Shown: positions 1 through 7,620 of the stretch, piece after piece | How the letters are laid out: the number at the start of each line of letters is the position of its first letter | Numbering within the stretch: the first letter of the stretch is position 1 | Assembly: GCA_016209225.1 (NCBI GenBank) | Contig: JACQWO010000010.1 | Coordinates: 1-60,898 of the forward strand | Length of the DNA stretch: 60,898 bases | Direction of reading: 5' to 3' | Source: Desulfobacterales bacterium | Lineage (GTDB): Bacteria > Desulfobacterota > UBA8473 | The notes under the pieces: model-generated | Databases searched by the model: none | Told to the model about the DNA's origin: nothing | What the model saw: only the letters and a program-made list of their open reading frames with translations | Translations under genes and position numbers: made by a program

Positions 1-270
1 ATGGCCATTCCCAAGAAAGAGAAAACGCCGCACCCGAGAAGCAAGGAATCCTGGTTTAAGAAAGCCTTGAAGCAACGGGTCAAGATCGAGCCGATTATCG
101 GTCATCTCAAGTGCGATCACCGGCTGAATCGGTGCCGATACAAGGGGGCTGTTGGGGATACCGTCAACGTTGTCTGGGCCACCTTGGCCTGGAACACGAA
201 AAAGATCGTCCATCTCCACACGCAAAAGGAAGAAAAGCAAGCCTTAAGGGAGATAAAACGGGCGGCATAG
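1..270 (+). mobile_element. IS5-family transposase, C-terminal part (5' end outside window)
   Basis: This 89-residue frame is the end of a DDE transposase. The segment around KIEPIIGHLKCDHRLNRC carries the catalytic glutamate and the following IGHLK..HR signature of IS5-type enzymes, and the VVWATLAWNTKKI segment matches their usual C-terminal helix. The frame is open from the first base of the window, so the ATG at position 1 is probably internal and the rest of the gene lies to the left. The right end of the element should fall in the AT-rich 100-150 bp after the stop, but I could not fix its terminal repeat. Seen: motif and reading frame. Inferred: family assignment. Confidence 0.75.
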
Positions 271-447
271 GGGAAATCGCCCCGGAAATCCTTTCTCATC
301 CACAATTATCTTCAGTTGTCAAAGAACAGAACAACAAAATACTTTTAAAAACCCTATTTTTCAGGACGAACTCATTACAATAAATACGCCCCCCAAAGGT
401 TCCTCGATCACGAATTTTTTATCAACACTGAAAAAAAGGAGAACATC

Positions 448-951
448 ATGGAGTGTGTGAACGTCTTTCTTGACGTTGAGGCTGATGGCGAATCATTAGG
501 GCGAGTAGTGATTGAATTACGCACAGATATTGTCCCTAAAACAAGCGAGAACTTTCGTGCCTTGTGTACAGGTGAAAAGGGTTTTGGGTTCAAGGGCAGT
601 AAGTTTCACAGGATCATCCCGGACTTTATGCTTCAGGGTGGTGATTTTACTAATCATAATGGGACAGGTGGTAAGTCAATCTACGGCAACAAATTTAACG
701 ATGAGAATTTCAAGCTCAGTCACACAAAACCTGGGATTGTGTCAATGGCAAATGCGGGTCCTAACACGAATGGCTCGCAATTCTTTATTACCACTACCGA
801 AACTGCCTGGCTTGACGGCAAGCACGTAGTCTTTGGAATGGTGACCGACGGCATGGATGTGGTCAAACGCATAGAGGCATTGGGATCACCAAGTGGACAA
901 CCCTCGAAACACGTTCGCATCCTAGATTGTGGTGAACTGTCAACGGAATAA
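448..951 (+). CDS. Cyclophilin-type peptidyl-prolyl isomerase, cyclophilin A-like
   Basis: Cyclophilins catalyse cis-trans isomerisation of X-Pro bonds during protein folding. The 167-residue protein covers the whole domain and lacks a signal peptide, so it is cytoplasmic. Active-site residues are all present at the human cyclophilin A positions: H54-R55, F60, Q63-G-G, and W and H in the [10 protein letters not shown] segment. It has the [12 protein letters not shown] and [11 protein letters not shown] blocks of eukaryotic cyclophilin A, which ordinary bacterial PpiA/PpiB lack. A strong AAAGGAGAAC ribosome site precedes the ATG. It lies between a transposase fragment and a glycosyltransferase, a setting compatible with horizontal acquisition from a eukaryote, which is inference. 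Confidence 0.95.
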   Translation: MECVNVFLDVEADGESLGRVVIELRTDIVPKTSENFRALCTGEKGFGFKGSKFHRIIPDFMLQGGDFTNHNGTGGKSIYGNKFNDENFKLSHTKPGIVSMANAGPNTNGSQFFITTTETAWLDGKHVVFGMVTDGMDVVKRIEALGSPSGQPSKHVRILDCGELSTE

Positions 952-952
952 C

Positions 953-1150
953 ATGATGGCAAAGACAAATCGTCATTTGATGAAAGTACCTAAAGAGAAA
1001 TGGGATGCGCTCTTACGGTACGGAGCAAGTAGTTTGCCAGGGTATTTATCAGTGGGGAAAAGAGCCGATTTTGTAAACTATGCGACTGTGCTGGATTATG
1101 TTGAGGGAAAAATTCGACAAATTAAGCAACCAACTAGTAAAATTATCTAG
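953..1150 (+). CDS. Small hypothetical protein
   Basis: A 65-codon frame begins at tandem ATGs just after the cyclophilin stop and ends 29 bases before the glycosyltransferase. The product is lysine-rich and soluble, with no signal or membrane segment. It contains a short hydrophobic-aromatic stretch (LRYGASSLPGYLSVGKRADF). I do not recognise a family. Its tight position between two plus-strand genes suggests co-transcription, but there is no clear ribosome site of its own, so translation would depend on coupling with the cyclophilin gene. Confidence 0.45.
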   Translation: MMAKTNRHLMKVPKEKWDALLRYGASSLPGYLSVGKRADFVNYATVLDYVEGKIRQIKQPTSKII

Positions 1151-1179
1151 ATGAAAGATTTAACCCCTGGGAGGTAAAA

Positions 1180-2460
1180 ATGGATATTATAGTTGAAAAC
1201 CCGGATCATGTTGAGAGCGTGGACATTATTGTAGGTATACCTTCTTACAATGAGGCTGATTCTATTGCATATCCCACTGATGTGGCCAGTCGGGGGCTGA
1301 TAGAGTATTTTCCCGATAAAAAGTCGGTGATTATCAATGTGGACAATAATTCACCAGATGGGACGATGGATGCCTTTATGAATACCCCGACAAAGGTTCC
1401 TAAAATATATATCTCTACTCCAACAGGGGTAAAGGGGAAAGGGAATAATTTCAAGAATATATTTGAGGCAGCTGTTGAACTCCAGGCCAAGGCGGTAGTG
1501 GTAGTGGATGCCGATTTAAAAAGCATTACCCCCCAGTGGATCCAATACCTTGGAGAACCCCTTTTTGCAGGCTTTAATTACGTTACCCCGATTTACGTTC
1601 GCCATAAATATGATGGTTCTATTACCAATCATATTGCCTATCCAATGCTAAGAACCCTTTTCGGGTTGAGGGTCAGGCAGCCTATTGGGGGAGATTTTGG
1701 ATTTTGTGGAAGAATGGCCAGGGCATTTTTGTCAGAGAAACTCTGGAATGAAAAGGTTGCCAATTTTGGGATCGACATCTGGATGACTACCATTGCTATT
1801 GCCCGTCGCTTTAAGGTATGCCAGACCTTTTTAGGTTCTCCTAAGAGTCATAGGGCCAAGGATCCTGCTAAGGATCTGGGGCCCATGTTTAAACAGGTGG
1901 TTATGACCTTTTTCGATTTGATGATCGATTTTGAGTATCTCTGGAAAGATACTTCAGCGAGTTTGCCAAGCAGTATCTTCGGATTTGGTCTTGGAGTTGA
2001 TGAGAAACCTCCTGTGGTAAACGTCAACAAAGATGCTCTATATAATAGTTTTATCTCCGGTTTTGAAAAATATGGAAAGGCTTGGAAAAAGATTGTTCCC
2101 CAACCAGAGTTGATTGAAGTTAGTAAGACTAAGAAGATGTCCCAAGAGGGATTTTATTATCCCAGTGATCTCTGGGCCAGGATCCTGTTTAATTTTGCTA
2201 TTGCTTATCGAAATAATGAGATCCCTCACGAGCAGGTTATTGAAGCAATGGTTCCTTTTTATCATTCCCGGATTTTATCGTTTGTTAACAAAACAGGGCA
2301 TATGGGCATAAAGGGGTGTGAAGAGTATTTTGAGAGTATCGTTCGTGTATTTGAGGGTGAAAAGTACTATTTGATAAAGCGATGGGATCAAGATAGAATG
2401 AAGCTGGGTAATAAACTTTTCAGTTGTACTCCTTCTCCTTCCCCTCTTTTACAAAGATGA
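1180..2460 (+). CDS. Family 2/81-like glycosyltransferase (possible glucosylglycerate-type synthase)
   Basis: The 426-residue protein has a GT-A nucleotide-sugar transferase fold. The N-terminal nucleotide-binding segment is VGIPSYNEAD (residues 18-27). A GVKGKGNN motif at 83-90 resembles the GKG loop of GT81 phosphoglycerate glucosyl/mannosyl transferases, and the metal-binding DxD is D110-A-D112. The QPIGGDFGF segment follows at roughly 170. The C-terminal ~150 residues are helical and lack membrane spans, so it is probably cytoplasmic. A GGGAGG ribosome site sits before the ATG. Related proteins make glucosyl- or mannosyl-glycerate compatible solutes, which would fit a stress role. The acceptor cannot be read from sequence, and no phosphatase partner is adjacent. 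Confidence 0.75.
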   Translation: MDIIVENPDHVESVDIIVGIPSYNEADSIAYPTDVASRGLIEYFPDKKSVIINVDNNSPDGTMDAFMNTPTKVPKIYISTPTGVKGKGNNFKNIFEAAVELQAKAVVVVDADLKSITPQWIQYLGEPLFAGFNYVTPIYVRHKYDGSITNHIAYPMLRTLFGLRVRQPIGGDFGFCGRMARAFLSEKLWNEKVANFGIDIWMTTIAIARRFKVCQTFLGSPKSHRAKDPAKDLGPMFKQVVMTFFDLMIDFEYLWKDTSASLPSSIFGFGLGVDEKPPVVNVNKDALYNSFISGFEKYGKAWKKIVPQPELIEVSKTKKMSQEGFYYPSDLWARILFNFAIAYRNNEIPHEQVIEAMVPFYHSRILSFVNKTGHMGIKGCEEYFESIVRVFEGEKYYLIKRWDQDRMKLGNKLFSCTPSPSPLLQR

Positions 2461-2502
2461 TAAGTACCACACTTTAAACATCTGATGCTGACAGTTCAAT
2501 CC

Positions 2503-2790
2503 ACGGTACGGGCAATAGCGCCAAAGGTTTTGATAAAGATCGTGCTTTTTGGTTATTCTCGAGGGATGATTTCATCTCGGTCCTTGGAGCGGGCATACTT
2601 TGAAAATATAACATTCATGGCACTGGCGTGTTGGCAAAAGCCGGATCAACAGACTGAAACAGAAAGTGGATCGCATTGAGAAATTTCTTTCAGAGAACGA
2701 TCCGAAGATAGGATCCAGTGGCAAAGAGATCCAGAGTAACGTCACGGACAATGAATCAGCCAAGCTGACCAGTTCACATGGTATATTGAG
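2503..2790 (+). pseudogene. Decayed IS1182-type transposase
   Basis: Two pieces of one transposase survive in different frames. The first encodes APKVLIKIVLFGYSRG...SSRSLERAYFENITFMALACWQKPDQ, the N-terminal domain of IS1182-type enzymes. The second, from about 2642, encodes RINRLKQKVDRIEKFLSEN followed by GKEIQSNVTDNESAK..SHG, the middle of the same protein. A deletion or frameshift joins them near 2640 and homology stops at about 2790. The remaining C-terminal catalytic part is missing. A second scrap of the same family lies at 56349-56475 and shares about 23 identical bases with this copy. Confidence 0.75.
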
Positions 2791-2934
2791 GATAGCTTCA
2801 ATATCTGTTTTCTGTCGAAATCCTGTATTTTTTGACAGAGTTAACTTTGCCGGCAAGAGAACCATCTCGCAAAGTGGTTTTTCGACAGTCTCGTTCTGTG
2901 TGGGAAGACAAACGAGATTCAGGAGGAATAACAA

Positions 2935-3042
2935 ATGGCAAAAGTCTACACGGGAAAAGTTATGATCCCGGGAGACAAGATTGAGGAATATTTCAAGATC
3001 ATGGCCGAAGCGGTAAGCCGCGCGCCTGACTCCCAACGTTAG
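2935..3042 (+). CDS. Short ORF with strong ribosome site, probably a truncated gene start
   Basis: A 35-codon frame starts with MAKVYTGKVMIPGDKIEEYF and is preceded by AGGAGGAATAACAA, an excellent ribosome-binding site. The first 25 codons look like the start of a normal protein, but the frame ends soon after in an unrelated tail. I read it as the intact translation start of a gene whose body was deleted, next to the decayed transposase. A genuine small protein is the alternative. No family is recognised with confidence. Confidence 0.4.
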   Translation: MAKVYTGKVMIPGDKIEEYFKIMAEAVSRAPDSQR

Positions 3043-3083
3043 CTCTCCGCATAAAAAATCCCAAAAAAAATATTGAATAGCGT

Positions 3084-3112
3084 TTGACACAATGGCTTAT
3101 GTGGGGTATTAT
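3084..3112 (+). promoter_or_regulatory. Sigma-70-type promoter of the MazEF-like operon
   Basis: TTGACA at 3084-3089 and TATTAT at 3107-3112 are separated by exactly 17 bases and lie 36 bases upstream of the antitoxin ATG. The near-consensus match and position make this the likely promoter of the toxin-antitoxin operon. Confidence 0.75.
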
Positions 3113-3147
3113 AGTCATCTTGATCCACATCAAATGGAGGTGTGTCT

Positions 3148-3381
3148 ATGCGAACTATACAAATGACTTTGGATGACGAGTTGGTTCAATCGGTCGACAA
3201 GGTGGTCAAAGAACTCAAAACGACCAGATCTGCTTTCACTCGTGATGCTTTGCGAGATGCGATCAATTCTCTCAACATTCGTCTCCTCGAAGAGAAACAC
3301 CGTAAGGGCTATAAGTTACACCCTGTGAATAGCTCGGAATTCAGTGTTTGGGAAGAGGGGCAGAATTGGGGGGATGAATGA
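3148..3381 (+). CDS. Ribbon-helix-helix antitoxin of a MazEF/PemIK-like pair
   Basis: The 77-residue protein begins MRTIQMTLDDELVQSVDKVVKELKTTRSAFTRDALRDAI, a CopG/ribbon-helix-helix DNA-binding domain in which the first strand contacts operator DNA. The C-terminal tail after residue ~50 is charged and rich in aromatic residues, as expected for the toxin-neutralising arm. GGAGG is 7 bases before the ATG at 3148, which is why I prefer it to the GTG at 3142. The stop overlaps the toxin start as ATGA. Antitoxins of this type repress their own promoter together with the toxin. Confidence 0.85.
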   Translation: MRTIQMTLDDELVQSVDKVVKELKTTRSAFTRDALRDAINSLNIRLLEEKHRKGYKLHPVNSSEFSVWEEGQNWGDE

Positions 3382-3689
3382 AGAGGGGGGAAATCAGGTG
3401 GTATAAATTCAAAGCTCCTGACAAGAAACGTCCTGTGTTAATTCTAACCCGCAACTCCGTTTTGGAATACCTTGGAGAAGTCACTGTTGCACCGATCACA
3501 TCAACAATCAGAGACGTACCAAGTGAAGTATTCTTATCGAAACTTGATGGTATGCCGAGAAATTGCGCCATCAATTTTGATCATATCCAGACAGTCTCAA
3601 AAGGGAAAGTAGGCTCACTCATTACAACACTTTCCCCGCAAAAAAAAGAACAAGTACGCCGAGCAGTACTATTTGCATTAGATTTATAG
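3378..3689 (+). CDS. mazF: MazF/PemK-family endoribonuclease toxin
   Basis: This 103-residue protein has the CcdB/PemK fold. The N-terminal RGEIRWYKFK strand, KRPVLILTRN, VAPITSTIRDVPSEVFL, and GMPRNCAINFDHIQTVSK blocks are the usual landmarks; the arginine and serine/threonine of the second and third blocks form the RNA-cleaving site in characterised MazF enzymes. Length is normal for the family. It is translationally coupled to the antitoxin by a 4-base overlap. The likely role is mRNA cleavage when the antitoxin is lost, giving growth arrest, plasmid or island maintenance, or phage defence; which applies here is unknown. Confidence 0.92.
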   Translation: MKRGEIRWYKFKAPDKKRPVLILTRNSVLEYLGEVTVAPITSTIRDVPSEVFLSKLDGMPRNCAINFDHIQTVSKGKVGSLITTLSPQKKEQVRRAVLFALDL

Positions 3690-3794
3690 GTACGAACCAA
3701 GATAGTGAAGCAGATAACAACGGCATAAACTCGGTGGGGAAACTGAGGAAAGTTTACGCCTCCATTTACCCATTCCTATAAAAGGAGACAACCC

Positions 3795-4007
3795 ATGGAA
3801 TTTGTAACGGTAAAATATCCCGAATCAAAAAAAGTTTTCATTGACGGTGAGGAGGCGGGCTTCACGAACACAACGCTGAGAGTGGGTGGAGGAACTCACA
3901 CTTTCAGCCTTGGGGAGCCGAAGAACTACAAACCGGACTCGATTACGCTTCAAGTTACAGGAACCACATCTGTAAAGCCGATGGAGGTAACCTTTGAAAA
4001 GATATAA
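3795..4007 (+). CDS. Small PEGA-domain-like protein
   Basis: The 70-residue product (MEFVTVKYPESKKVFIDGEEAGFTNTTLRVGGGTHTFSLG) resembles a single PEGA domain, a beta-sandwich module often found next to envelope or secreted proteins. It has no signal peptide. AAAGGAGACAACCC precedes its ATG. Its last 14 bases overlap the start of the patatin-like gene, so the two are translationally coupled and probably act together. Function is not known beyond the domain resemblance. Confidence 0.65.
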   Translation: MEFVTVKYPESKKVFIDGEEAGFTNTTLRVGGGTHTFSLGEPKNYKPDSITLQVTGTTSVKPMEVTFEKI

Positions 4008-5397
4008 AAGCCTGGTTTTTTTGGTCTTGCTAGTATTTTGCTTCGGATGTGCCCGTTACCCTGTCAATGCAAGACTGGATAACTACGACAAGGACAAGGG
4101 ATACCGCTTTAATAATCTCTCGTCACCGGGCAATTCGGATAGCCTCTTTGTCATCCTGGCGTTTTCCGGAGGTGGGACCCGGGCAGCTGCCCTCTCATAC
4201 GGGGTTCTGGAACAACTCAAGAATTCCGAGATCAGATGGGAGGGAAAGAGCTTACGTCTGCTCGATGAAGTTGATGTCATATCCTCGGTTTCGGGAGGCA
4301 GCTTTACCTCAGCCTACTACGGGCTTTACGGCGACAGGGTATTCACCGAATTCGAAACGCGGTTTCTTAAAAAAGATATTCAGGGGGAACTTACGAAACA
4401 ATTGTTTTATCCGATCAACTGGTTTCGTCTTGCCTCACCCACCTTCGACCGGATAGACATGGCTGCGAAGTACTACGACGACCATGTTTTCGACCATCAT
4501 ACCTTCAAAGAACTGCTCAAGAACGGCAGACGACCTTTCATCATTATCAACGCAACCGACATGTCACTGGGGGCACGTTTCGAATTCTCCCAGGACCAGT
4601 TCGACCTTCTCTGCTCCAACCTGACTGACTTCCCTGTTTCTCGCGCGGTGGCAGCTTCGTCCGCATTCCCCGTTCTGTTGAGCCCGATCACACTGAAAAA
4701 CTACGCTGGAGGGTGCAGCTTCAAGGAACCCGAGTGGGTATCCAACGCGCTTAATGACCGGGCCATTGCAACGAGGCGCTATGCTAGGGCAACCCAGGCA
4801 CGCTCGTATCATGATTCAACGGCAAGACCATTTATCCATCTTCTCGACGGCGGCATTGCCGACAATATCGGCCTGCGCGGCCCCTATTATGCAGCTACTT
4901 CAACCGATGGTGGCTGGAGCCTTCTCCGCATGATCAACATGGACAAAATCCGCAAGGTTGTAGTCATCGTCGTCAACGCCGGAACTGACCCTGATACTAA
5001 ATATGATAAGCAAGAAAGTGCGCCAGGAGTGAAAGACGTTCTTTCAACCGTCCTCAACGTGCCAATGGATAATTACTCCTTTGAAACCATTGAGCTTCTC
5101 AAGGAAAGCTTTGATCAGTGGTTAAAGGATGCACAGGCGAGAAAGGACTGTGAGGATATTCTGAAAGCGAATTGTCCGCAGGCAAAGCTCCCTGGAGGAC
5201 CGCTGGCCAAAGTTGATTTTTATCCGGTCTTGATTGCCTTCGACTCGTTGGAGGATCCACAGGAGCGCGCTTTTTTCAAAAATCTGCCGACCACCTTCAC
5301 TCTGCCATCCAAGACCGTCGACCGGCTGCGCACTGTTGGAGCTAAGCTTCTTAATGGTTCTAAGGAGTTCAAGAAGCTATTGGAGGATTTACGGTGA
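3994..5397 (+). CDS. Patatin-like phospholipase, predicted lipoprotein
   Basis: Patatins hydrolyse acyl esters of phospholipids with a Ser-Asp dyad. The 467-residue protein shows the oxyanion-hole loop FSGGGTRA (residues 58-64), the nucleophile elbow S98-V-S100-G-G102 with S100 as nucleophile, and the partner D285 in LLDGGIADN. The N-terminus (MKRYKSLVFLVLLVFCFGCA) is a signal sequence ending at C19, a probable lipidation site although the residue three before it is atypical. The start is TTG at 3994, supported by GGAGG six bases upstream inside the preceding gene. It probably acts at the outer membrane or in the periplasm; targets are unknown. Confidence 0.85.
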   Translation: MKRYKSLVFLVLLVFCFGCARYPVNARLDNYDKDKGYRFNNLSSPGNSDSLFVILAFSGGGTRAAALSYGVLEQLKNSEIRWEGKSLRLLDEVDVISSVSGGSFTSAYYGLYGDRVFTEFETRFLKKDIQGELTKQLFYPINWFRLASPTFDRIDMAAKYYDDHVFDHHTFKELLKNGRRPFIIINATDMSLGARFEFSQDQFDLLCSNLTDFPVSRAVAASSAFPVLLSPITLKNYAGGCSFKEPEWVSNALNDRAIATRRYARATQARSYHDSTARPFIHLLDGGIADNIGLRGPYYAATSTDGGWSLLRMINMDKIRKVVVIVVNAGTDPDTKYDKQESAPGVKDVLSTVLNVPMDNYSFETIELLKESFDQWLKDAQARKDCEDILKANCPQAKLPGGPLAKVDFYPVLIAFDSLEDPQERAFFKNLPTTFTLPSKTVDRLRTVGAKLLNGSKEFKKLLEDLR

Positions 5398-5458
5398 ATG
5401 TGCATATATCTTCTCAAAAGCTGAGTTGACGAATTAATTTCCTGACAAGAGGTAAAAA

Positions 5459-6496
5459 ATGGGTGATTCAAAAAATCCAAAAGCGGGTGGGTTGTTGACG
5501 GAGCAGTCAAATAGTGATGGTCAGGCTTCGAAAGAATTCCTTGGACTAAAGGAATTTTTTTCAGTACTTGTCAAGATCATCAGCGCCCTTATCGGGTTTG
5601 CCTCGCTGTTTGTTCTCCTTGGTTACACGATAATTCTCAGCTTCATAAATAATATAAAACTTTACGGGCTGACCAGCTTTCCGCAGGAATTTTATAAGGA
5701 AGCCACCTTTAAGTTCATGGGGGACATGTTCGGGACCTACGGAAGTCACCCCTTTTGCCTTGCCGTCATGATCGGTGTCATCACCATAACAGGGGTAACA
5801 ATACATCTTCTGCACAGATACACACGTTTTTTTTCCATCCCGGCGCTTGTCAAAATAGAGAAAATCTCCATCATAATATTTATTCTGATGGTAATACTGA
5901 TAACCCTGAGACTCGACAAGATACCTGACAGTTTTTATTCTATAAAAGAGACTAAAAAAGTCATCATTTTTATACTTTCGATACCTATATTAACAGCAAT
6001 ATTTGTCTACCTTGCTGTCAAATTTAAAGACTGTGTAAAAAAGTCATACGGCTCCTACTATTTAATGCTGCTATTCTTCATAAGCCTTTTTATCTCTATA
6101 CCTGTAGGTTATGGGAACCATATATTCGACATTGATATATTCCCGGTGGTAAGCTTCGACTGTTCAGATTCTACAAAGATAGAATCACTCCTCAAATTAA
6201 AAAGAGATATTGATACGCAAGGCGAAGGTGCTTTCTTCTTTCTCATGGGGCATACAACAGACAGAGAGATTTTTTTTGACAATCAATCCCTGTCACCTCC
6301 AGTGAAAATAATCCTTATCGAAAGGGATCTCATCAAGTTTCTGAAGATTTCAAGAGGCAATAAAATCTCTCTGCGCAACATACTCGGCAACTCACAGGAA
6401 ACAGACCCGTTTCGTTTCCGGAAAGCAGAAACGAAGATCAGCAATTTGCCGGACGATATCAAAAAGATTATCAGCAATACTTTAAGAAAGGAGTAA
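5459..6496 (+). CDS. Uncharacterised polytopic membrane protein
   Basis: A 345-residue protein with a polar, Ser/Asn-rich N-terminus (about 30 residues), then roughly five hydrophobic segments (near residues 35-65, 98-118, 133-153, 165-187 and 199-220), and a soluble C-terminal region of about 120 residues rich in Lys, Asp and Phe. No catalytic motif or known family is recognised. AAGAGGT precedes the ATG. It follows the patatin-like gene by 61 bases and precedes a secreted protein by 5 bases, so the three probably form one envelope-associated operon. Confidence 0.7.
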   Translation: MGDSKNPKAGGLLTEQSNSDGQASKEFLGLKEFFSVLVKIISALIGFASLFVLLGYTIILSFINNIKLYGLTSFPQEFYKEATFKFMGDMFGTYGSHPFCLAVMIGVITITGVTIHLLHRYTRFFSIPALVKIEKISIIIFILMVILITLRLDKIPDSFYSIKETKKVIIFILSIPILTAIFVYLAVKFKDCVKKSYGSYYLMLLFFISLFISIPVGYGNHIFDIDIFPVVSFDCSDSTKIESLLKLKRDIDTQGEGAFFFLMGHTTDREIFFDNQSLSPPVKIILIERDLIKFLKISRGNKISLRNILGNSQETDPFRFRKAETKISNLPDDIKKIISNTLRKE

Positions 6497-6501
6497 CAGA
6501 G

Positions 6502-7002
6502 ATGAGACTATTGGGAATAATCTCGGTTGCGGTAATACTCTCATTTTTTGCGATTACATGGTGCCATGGAGCGGAACCTTTGGAGAACAAGTCGATCGCC
6601 GTTATCAAACCTGGGGTCGGGCTCGGGAACATAAAGTTAGGGGATACCCTAACGGATGTTATAAAAAAGATGGGGCGAAAGCCATCTGATGGAAAGACCG
6701 TTCAAACTGGAAGCCAAACAGAATACTGGTTGAATTATGCCGATCTGGGGGTTACTTTTATATTCAACGAGAAACAGGTATTGAGCAGGATTGTGGTAAC
6801 AAATCCCGGCATTACTGTGCAGCAAAAAGGCATCAGGATAAACAGTTCAACAGAAGATATCAATAAAATCTACGGACAGGGTACCTTTAAGAGTTTGAGT
6901 AACAAGTATGAACAGAGAATATACGAAAAGGAAGGATTAAATTTCACTATAAACAAAGACCTAAATAAAATTGAAACAATCACTATAGAGCAGAAAAGGT
7001 AA
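6502..7002 (+). CDS. Secreted hypothetical protein
   Basis: The 166-residue product starts with a classical signal peptide (MRLLGIISVAVILSFFAITWCHGA, cleavage likely after HGA). The mature part (GVGLGNIKLGDTLTDVIKKMGRKP.., then RINSSTEDINKIYGQG) contains two similar units each with a short amphipathic helix followed by strands, which recalls the SmpA/OmlA-type fold in which periplasmic small proteins bind partners. That comparison is inference only. AAGGAG lies eight bases before ATG. It is probably co-transcribed with the membrane protein upstream. Confidence 0.6.
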   Translation: MRLLGIISVAVILSFFAITWCHGAEPLENKSIAVIKPGVGLGNIKLGDTLTDVIKKMGRKPSDGKTVQTGSQTEYWLNYADLGVTFIFNEKQVLSRIVVTNPGITVQQKGIRINSSTEDINKIYGQGTFKSLSNKYEQRIYEKEGLNFTINKDLNKIETITIEQKR

Positions 7003-7014
7003 GGGTGGTAGGTG

Positions 7015-7572
7015 ATGATTGATAGAGAAGGCGCCCTTTCCCTTATGGGCACATACCTGAAGAAGGACAACCTACAAAAACACTCATTGGCCACAGAAGC
7101 TATTATGAGGGCATTAGCGGAAAAACTAGGTTATAATGCGGATGCTTGGGGTATTGCAGGGCTCTTGCATGATTTAGACTACGAAGAGACCAAAGACACA
7201 CCTTCCAGGCATGCATTGGAAACAGCCAGGATACTTGAGGAAAAAGGTATTGCCCACGAAATAATCCGGGCTATCAAGGCCCACAATGGGGATGCATTGG
7301 GGATACAACGAGAGACCGACTTTGATTTCGCCCTAACCTGTGCCGAGTGCATAACCGGTTTGATCGTTGCTACAACCCTGGTTTATCCTGATAAGAAGAT
7401 CACCAGCGTTAAAACCAAATCCATACTCAAAAGGATGAAGCAAAAGGAATTTGCCAGGGGTGTTGATAGGGAGCTTATCAGAGAGTGTGAGAAGCTCAAT
7501 ATCCCATTGGAGGAGTTTGCAGAGCTGAGCCTCAAAGCCATGCAGGGGATTGATAAGGAGTTAGGACTGTAA
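7015..7572 (+). CDS. HD-domain phosphohydrolase-like protein
   Basis: The protein (185 residues from the ATG at 7015, or 186 from a GTG at 7012) has the metal-binding residues of the HD superfamily: a leading His in LQKHSLATE, the HD pair in GLLHDLDY, a His in SRHALETA and a His in IKAHNGDAL. Such HDIG-type proteins hydrolyse phosphate esters of nucleotides or second messengers; the substrate here is unknown. The C-terminal helical region from about residue 128 is duplicated as a fragment at 9767-9940, on the other side of the ATPase gene. Length is typical for small stand-alone HD proteins. Confidence 0.85.
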   Translation: MIDREGALSLMGTYLKKDNLQKHSLATEAIMRALAEKLGYNADAWGIAGLLHDLDYEETKDTPSRHALETARILEEKGIAHEIIRAIKAHNGDALGIQRETDFDFALTCAECITGLIVATTLVYPDKKITSVKTKSILKRMKQKEFARGVDRELIRECEKLNIPLEEFAELSLKAMQGIDKELGL

Positions 7573-7620
7573 ATTCCATCAATCCTGAAGATGGGTTATA
7601 AGCATTCTATGGATTAAGAC

